From contig JAEORJ010000305.1 of NCBI GenBank assembly GCA_016840945.1, positions 1-9,274 of the forward strand: a stretch of DNA of 9,274 nucleotides, written 5' to 3'. Below, piece after piece: positions 5,558-9,274 of this stretch (the stretch's first letter is position 1; each line of letters begins with the position of its first letter). This DNA comes from Candidatus Gerdarchaeota archaeon. Lineage in GTDB: Archaea > Asgardarchaeota > Heimdallarchaeia > JABLTI01. A program made the translations under genes and the position numbers. Under the pieces are notes generated by a model that worked only from the letters and a program-made list of their open reading frames with translations, searched no databases and was not told where the DNA came from.

Positions 5558-6622
5558 ATGTCATTTTTAAAAAAAATAATTAAATACGGTTTGGTAATTA
5601 TGACAGCAAGAAAACGATTGTTGATGATTACAATTAAATTTGCTATATTAGTTGTTGGGTATATCCTTCTTGTTGGTGTTGGAGTTTTAGCGGCTAATTA
5701 TAGACCAGCTGAATATTCTTATACAGATACAAGTTTTGATTGGAGTTATAGTCCAGACTATAATGAAACAGAATTCAATATTATCTATGATCATCATAGC
5801 CATACTTTTTATTCGGATGGAATACTATCTGTTGAACATAATATCTTATGGCACATAGCCCATGGTTTTAATACAATAACAATCTCGGATCACAATAAAA
5901 TGCTGGATCCTGATGAATTTAATACTATGGCTACAAAATATGCCGGGCAAATTATCTTGATTCCAGGAATGGAATATACCTCGAGTAGAATCCATATGAA
6001 TTTTTTAGGAATTACTGAAATGATTCCTGTTACCAATAATCCCTCAGATGAAGAAATACAAGAAGCAATTGATGCTGCTCATGCTCAAGGAGGAATTGTT
6101 ATAGTCAATCACATACCATGGAGTTTGCCACGAATGCCCACTCATCCTACAAAAGCACAATTGTTAGCATGGGGTGTTGACTATATTGAATTAGTGAATG
6201 AAGATGTCTATGATTACGACTCTGATGCTTGGTGTAATAATACTGGCGGTTTTGGTAAAATTACTGGTACAGATATGCATCGACCAATGGATGTTTCAGG
6301 TTGGACATTAATGAAAGCGGATAATTTTACTGCTGCAGGAGTAATGAAGGAATTATTTTTGAGAAACACCGAAATAATTTATGATTATCATGGATCAAAA
6401 GATCACTCAATAGGAACTCCTAAGGTATCATATAAAATCCTTGAACCTTTTATTTCCTTTGGCGAGTATTTTGCTAATCTTGGATTAGAAGGAGGATTTG
6501 TTAATTGGCAAGCATTTGGAGTAGGATTTGCTTACATGACAATCATTTTTGGAATGTTTCAAGCAGCAAAATTTGGTTTTGAAAAACGTAGAGAAAGAAA
6601 AACTAAACCAAAAACAGAATGA
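5558..6622 (+). CDS. Membrane-anchored PHP-domain metallo-phosphoesterase
   Basis: A 354-residue protein with an N-terminal TM helix (about 24-46) after a basic stretch, a PHP domain (about 74-285) and a hydrophobic C-terminal segment (about 318-338) before a basic tail (FEKRRERKTKPK). PHP enzymes cleave phosphoester bonds using a cluster of two or three metal ions. The ligand motifs appear complete: D78-HHSHT with H80 and H82, S86-D87-G88, D111-H112, E139 in PGMEYT, H146 before the LG pair, H185 in VNHIPW, and D239-M-H241 in TGTDMH. The basic residues before the first helix and after the last place both ends in the cytoplasm and the PHP domain outside, unusual for a family that mostly acts on nucleotides or histidinol phosphate in the cytosol. 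A surface role in phosphate, glycan or lipid-headgroup hydrolysis is inferred. It stands alone as a transcription unit. Confidence 0.85.
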   Translation: MSFLKKIIKYGLVIMTARKRLLMITIKFAILVVGYILLVGVGVLAANYRPAEYSYTDTSFDWSYSPDYNETEFNIIYDHHSHTFYSDGILSVEHNILWHIAHGFNTITISDHNKMLDPDEFNTMATKYAGQIILIPGMEYTSSRIHMNFLGITEMIPVTNNPSDEEIQEAIDAAHAQGGIVIVNHIPWSLPRMPTHPTKAQLLAWGVDYIELVNEDVYDYDSDAWCNNTGGFGKITGTDMHRPMDVSGWTLMKADNFTAAGVMKELFLRNTEIIYDYHGSKDHSIGTPKVSYKILEPFISFGEYFANLGLEGGFVNWQAFGVGFAYMTIIFGMFQAAKFGFEKRRERKTKPKTE

Positions 6623-6641
6623 TTTTAGATAAAATTTATAG

Positions 6642-6665
6642 TTAGTAGAATGAATATTCTACTAA
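6642..6665. promoter_or_regulatory. Perfect palindrome upstream of the aconitase X operon
   Basis: TTAGTAGAAT (6642-6651) and ATTCTACTAA (6656-6665) are perfect 10-bp arms around GAAT. The site lies 20 bp after the PHP stop codon and 52 bp before the aconitase X start. A TATA-like AAAATTTATA (6631-6640) sits immediately upstream and another, ACTTTATTAG (6671-6680), just downstream, so a protein bound here would block either promoter. It may instead act as a transcript hairpin ending the PHP mRNA, since TTCTTACTTTATT follows. Confidence 0.5.
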
Positions 6666-6670
6666 TTCTT

Positions 6671-6680
6671 ACTTTATTAG
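6671..6680 (+). promoter_or_regulatory. Candidate TATA box of the aconitase X operon
   Basis: ACTTTATTAG is centred about 41 bp before the ATG at 6717. It would give a short leader that includes the GAGGGA ribosome binding site. The alternative box at 6631-6640 would give a leader of about 50 nt. Confidence 0.35.
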
Positions 6681-6706
6681 TAAACAGGAGATTAATTAAG
6701 CTATTT

Positions 6707-6712
6707 GAGGGA
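6707..6712 (+). promoter_or_regulatory. Shine-Dalgarno site that sets the large-subunit start
   Basis: GAGGGA lies 4 bases before the ATG at 6717. It overlaps the codons right after a TTG at 6705, so it points to ATG 6717 rather than TTG 6705 as the start. Confidence 0.55.
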
Positions 6713-6716
6713 TTCA

Positions 6717-8000
6717 ATGTTAGATACAAGTAAATTAAAGATTAATTTAACAAAGGATGAAATAGCAATTCTAAATGGCGATAAAGGCTCTGCTTTACAA
6801 AAAGTAATGGAGTCTGTGGTGCTTTATGGTGAGATATTTGAAGCAAAAAAACTCATACCAATAGTTGGTTCCCAACACACTGCGATGGCTGTTGGTGCTT
6901 CTTTTTTGAAACCATATTATAGATTACTCGATGAATTGATCAGTGAGGATCTCCATTCAGAAGAACCTTTTACTGCAAATCCTCGTGCTTATGATTTTAA
7001 AAATATCAAATATCCTCTTCTTGAAAAAATAGTCACAAAGCTAATTTATGCTCAAGAACCATATGAAGAACGTTTATTGAAATTGGGACTAAAAGACAAA
7101 CAAGCGTTTTCATGCACTTGCTATTTAGATGAAGTTGGCAATCAACCTAAAAAAGGTGATATTTTAGCTTGGTCAGAATCATCAGCAGTTGTTTATGCTA
7201 ATTCTGTACTTGGAGCTAGAACTAATCGCAATTCAGTTGTAATAGATATTTTTAGCAGTATTTTAGGGAAAACACCTTATTTTGGTTTGTTGACAGATGA
7301 AGGTAGAAAAGCTAAATGGTTGATTGAATTAAAAACTAAAACATTGCCAAATCCACATGTGCTTGGTAGTGTTATTGGTGATAAAGTTATTGAAGATGTG
7401 CCTTATATCAAAGGATTGGATAAATATCTCCTTCTGGAAAATGAACAAGCAATAAGAGCTTATCTTAAAGACATGGGTGCAGCAAGTGCTTCAAGTGGAG
7501 CAGTAGGATTATATCATGTTGATAACATAACTCCCGAGGCAAAGGAATTTGGTGAGACACTTTTATCTGAAAAATATCAAATATTTGCTATAACTGATCA
7601 GTTATTAGAGAAGGCTCAAGAAGAATTTCCAGTTCTTTGGAAGGATGATAGTGCCAAACCAAAAGTGTGTATAATGGGTTGTCCTCATTTCACGCTGGAA
7701 CAACTTTATCTTTGGAAGGAAAAAATCAAACAAAAACTCGAATCTTCGGGTACTAAAAAAGTTAAGGTACAAACCATACTTTGTGCTGCACCAGCAGTTG
7801 TTATGAAATTTAAAGAAGATTCAAAAGCATTCAATGAATTAAAAGCTACAGGCACGAAACTAACCTCTGTCTGTCCATTAGCCTATATGAGCAATCCCCT
7901 AACTGAGAAAAAACCTGTGATAACTAATTCAACAAAGTTAAGGGTTTATTCAACTGCAAGATTTTATCCTGATGAAGAAATTTTGGATGAGGTAATTTAA
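6717..8000 (+). CDS. Aconitase X large subunit, probable mevalonate-5-phosphate dehydratase
   Basis: A 427-residue catalytic subunit of an aconitase-superfamily iron-sulfur dehydratase. In archaea with the modified mevalonate pathway it removes water from mevalonate 5-phosphate to give trans-anhydromevalonate 5-phosphate, a precursor of isopentenyl phosphate for membrane lipids. Family features: LNGDKGSALQKVMESVV (19-35), CTCYLDEVGNQP (133-144), WSESSAVVYANSVLGARTN (152-170), VCIMGCPHFTLEQL (317-330), the 'VCPLAYMSNPL' segment (385-395) and VITNSTKLRVYSTARFYP (401-418). Cysteines at 133, 135, 318, 322, 356 and 386 are the cluster-ligand candidates. Length is normal and nothing is missing. The ATG at 6717 is preferred over TTG 6705 because of the Shine-Dalgarno site between them. 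The small subunit follows after 17 bp. Some bacterial aconitase X enzymes are hydroxyproline dehydratases; the split two-gene form in an archaeal setting favours the mevalonate role. Confidence 0.9.
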   Translation: MLDTSKLKINLTKDEIAILNGDKGSALQKVMESVVLYGEIFEAKKLIPIVGSQHTAMAVGASFLKPYYRLLDELISEDLHSEEPFTANPRAYDFKNIKYPLLEKIVTKLIYAQEPYEERLLKLGLKDKQAFSCTCYLDEVGNQPKKGDILAWSESSAVVYANSVLGARTNRNSVVIDIFSSILGKTPYFGLLTDEGRKAKWLIELKTKTLPNPHVLGSVIGDKVIEDVPYIKGLDKYLLLENEQAIRAYLKDMGAASASSGAVGLYHVDNITPEAKEFGETLLSEKYQIFAITDQLLEKAQEEFPVLWKDDSAKPKVCIMGCPHFTLEQLYLWKEKIKQKLESSGTKKVKVQTILCAAPAVVMKFKEDSKAFNELKATGTKLTSVCPLAYMSNPLTEKKPVITNSTKLRVYSTARFYPDEEILDEVI

Positions 8001-8004
8001 TTTT

Positions 8005-8010
8005 GGAGGT
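8005..8010 (+). promoter_or_regulatory. Shine-Dalgarno site that sets the small-subunit start
   Basis: GGAGGT is a perfect match to the Shine-Dalgarno core, 7 bases before the ATG at 8018. It lies downstream of an in-frame TTG at 8003, so the TTG cannot be the main start. Confidence 0.75.
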
Positions 8011-8017
8011 AAGAAAA

Positions 8018-8461
8018 ATGACTAAAGAATTTAAAGGAAGAGTAATTTTTCCAGGTAAAGCGATTGGTAAAGCGATTGTTTCACAAAAACCTCTAAACAC
8101 CTTAGCTACTTACAAGAATACTATTGTTTTTAAGAAAAAGAAAGCTTTAGGTGGGGATCAAGATAATCCAGCTTTATTTAAGAAAGATTTAACAAAGAAA
8201 ATTATTTGTTTGCCACAAACAAGTGGGTCCACTACTGGAGGATTAGCACTTATGAGTTTAGCTGAAAATAATAATGCCCCTACAGCGTTACTTTTCTCAA
8301 AAAGTATTGATTCACTTGCAGCTGCAGGAGTAATATTAGCTGATGTTTGGGTTGGTAAAAGAATAATTACGATAGATAGACTTGGTGATGATTTCTTAAA
8401 ATATGTTAAAAAAGATATGCGAGTAGAAATTAGAGAAGATGGTACTGTAGTCGTTGATTAA
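8018..8461 (+). CDS. Aconitase X small (swivel) subunit, probable mevalonate-5-phosphate dehydratase
   Basis: A 147-residue DUF126/aconitase X swivelling-domain protein that pairs with the large subunit to close the active site. It starts with the typical β-barrel strand FKGRVIFPGKAIGKAIV (5-21) and carries GGDQDNP (45-51), LPQTSGSTTGGLALMSLA (65-82) and NNAPTALLFSKSIDSLAAAG (85-104). In relatives the loop after the 'LP' strand holds a conserved catalytic serine; S71 in G70-S71 is the candidate here, with a TSGSTTGG loop. The C-terminus ends in the strand MRVEIREDGTVVVD. The start at ATG 8018 follows from the GGAGGT site. It is translated from the same mRNA as the large subunit. UbiD-like decarboxylase and isopentenyl phosphate kinase, the next pathway steps, are not in the window. 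Confidence 0.9.
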   Translation: MTKEFKGRVIFPGKAIGKAIVSQKPLNTLATYKNTIVFKKKKALGGDQDNPALFKKDLTKKIICLPQTSGSTTGGLALMSLAENNNAPTALLFSKSIDSLAAAGVILADVWVGKRIITIDRLGDDFLKYVKKDMRVEIREDGTVVVD

Positions 8462-8498
8462 AACTTACTCTACAACCTCTTTTCATTTTTAATTTTTT
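8462..8498 (+). terminator. T-rich terminator of the aconitase X operon
   Basis: Directly after the small-subunit stop codon comes a pyrimidine-rich stretch with three T-runs (CTTTTCATTTTTAATTTTTT, 8479-8498). No hairpin is evident. Its position just before the next gene's TATA box suggests that the operon ends here and the kinase is transcribed separately. Confidence 0.45.
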
Positions 8499-8502
8499 AG
8501 AT

Positions 8503-8510
8503 AAAATATA
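8503..8510 (+). promoter_or_regulatory. TATA box of the GHMP kinase gene
   Basis: AAAATATA is centred about 29 bp before the ATG at 8536, the spacing expected for a leaderless transcript. No Shine-Dalgarno site precedes the ATG, in contrast to the two aconitase X genes. Confidence 0.55.
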
Positions 8511-8535
8511 TCAAATCGATTGAAAATGATATTTT

Positions 8536-9274
8536 ATGGAAAAATTAACTCCCTTTGTTGTAAAAGCTCCTGGACGAGTATTTTTATTAGGTGAACATAG
8601 TGATTACTTACATTTAGAGGTTATATCTGCAGCATTAGACCTTTATATAACGTTCTCTGTTAAACCTCGAGATGACACCATTTTTACTATTGATTATCTT
8701 GATTTAAATCTAAAAGATTCCTTTTTGTTAAATGATAAAATTACCTATAGTAATTCTCGTGATTATGTACGTAGTGCATTTAATATTCTATTTAGAAAAG
8801 GCATTATCCCAAAAAGTGGTGCTGATATTACTGTAAGTGGAACCATTCCTATTGCTGCAGGATTATCAAGTTCCTCAGCATTATCTGTTGCAAGTATAAT
8901 GACTTTTGCTCATCTTGCTAATATTCAATTATCAAAATATGAAATTGCTCAATATGCTTTCGAAGCGGAGGTAGTGGAGTTTGGAGAAAGTGGTGGAATG
9001 ATGGACCATCTCGCATCTATTTTTGGTGGAATAATTCACGTTGATTTTGGTGATGAAATAAAATTAACCCAAATACCAACTAATCTATCAGGTTTAGTAA
9101 TTGGCGATTCTCTCGAGAAGAAAAAAGATACTGTGGGTGATTTAAAGATGATTCGAACAAATGTCGAAAGAGGTTATTCTTTATTGAAGCCATTAATAAG
9201 AAATTTCAATCATCGAGAAACATCTTTAGCTGAAATATTAAATCATATTGATGAAATCCCTGAACCTAGTAAAA
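8536..9274 (+). CDS. GHMP-family kinase, galactokinase-like (3' end cut by window)
   Basis: An open frame from ATG 8536 (MEKLTPFVVKAPGRV) to the window edge, 246 residues without a stop. GHMP kinases transfer the ATP γ-phosphate to a small hydroxyl substrate. Motif 1 is APGRVFLLGEHSDY (11-24). Motif 2, the phosphate loop, is IPIAAGLSSSSAL (104-116). The segment AEVVEFGESGGMMDHLASIFG (from A144) matches the galactokinase 'GIMDQ' region, with D157 as catalytic base candidate. E20-H21-x-D23-Y24 is the sugar-binding signature of galactokinases (GEHTDY); mevalonate kinases usually have GEHAVV. NSRDYVRSAFNIL (73-85) also fits galactokinases. A sugar kinase is the better reading. Mevalonate kinase is the alternative suggested by the aconitase X neighbours. 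A separate TATA box and an upstream T-tract indicate its own transcript. The C-terminal motif 3 lies beyond the window. Confidence 0.8.
   Translation, partial: MEKLTPFVVKAPGRVFLLGEHSDYLHLEVISAALDLYITFSVKPRDDTIFTIDYLDLNLKDSFLLNDKITYSNSRDYVRSAFNILFRKGIIPKSGADITVSGTIPIAAGLSSSSALSVASIMTFAHLANIQLSKYEIAQYAFEAEVVEFGESGGMMDHLASIFGGIIHVDFGDEIKLTQIPTNLSGLVIGDSLEKKKDTVGDLKMIRTNVERGYSLLKPLIRNFNHRETSLAEILNHIDEIPEPSK

Noticed and set aside
1..9274. CRISPR array, tRNA, rRNA, insertion sequence or integration site
   Set aside because: No regularly spaced repeats, tRNA-like cloverleaf, rRNA signature, transposase or paired terminal repeats were seen on either strand by eye.

Overview
The window is strongly AT-rich and reads as archaeal. 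It carries a two-subunit aconitase X pair of the kind used in the archaeal mevalonate pathway, TATA-like boxes about 25-35 bp ahead of several start codons (short-leader or leaderless transcription), T-rich terminators, and several secreted or membrane-anchored proteins with lysine/arginine-rich C-terminal tails. A protein combining a zinc ribbon with a RING-like finger and a winged-helix-like segment suggests an Asgard-type archaeon. That placement is an inference, not something the sequence proves.

Layout. Positions 1-163 hold what may be the last codons of an upstream gene, a small hairpin/T-run, and a perfect 15-bp palindrome ahead of an MFS exporter (164-1681, +). Next is a two-TM protein with a cytoplasmic winged-helix/zinc-ribbon/RING-like tail (1785-2930, +). 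It converges across a bidirectional terminator on a small surface protein with a C-terminal anchor (2944-3582, -). Divergent from that is a secreted, C-terminally anchored protein with an HTSHGSQ motif (3763-4815, +). A second palindromic terminator (4830-4845) separates it from a 56-aa ORF not previously called (4845-5015, -). Behind that lies a LAGLIDADG-like protein that has lost the usual acidic catalytic residue (5058-5471, -). A compact divergent promoter separates this from a membrane-anchored PHP-type metallo-phosphoesterase (5558-6622, +).

The right end is metabolic. After a perfect 10-bp-arm palindrome come the large (6717-8000) and small (8018-8461) subunits of aconitase X, each with a clear Shine-Dalgarno site that moves the start downstream of a TTG. 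Their best reading is mevalonate-5-phosphate dehydratase, a step of isoprenoid lipid synthesis. A GHMP kinase (8536 to the window end, truncated) follows from its own TATA box. Its motifs are galactokinase-like rather than mevalonate-kinase-like, so whether it belongs to the same pathway is open.

The most unusual items are the membrane-anchored RING-like protein, the apparently domesticated LAGLIDADG protein with the small ORF downstream in the same frame, the extracytoplasmic PHP enzyme, and the two palindromic operator candidates.
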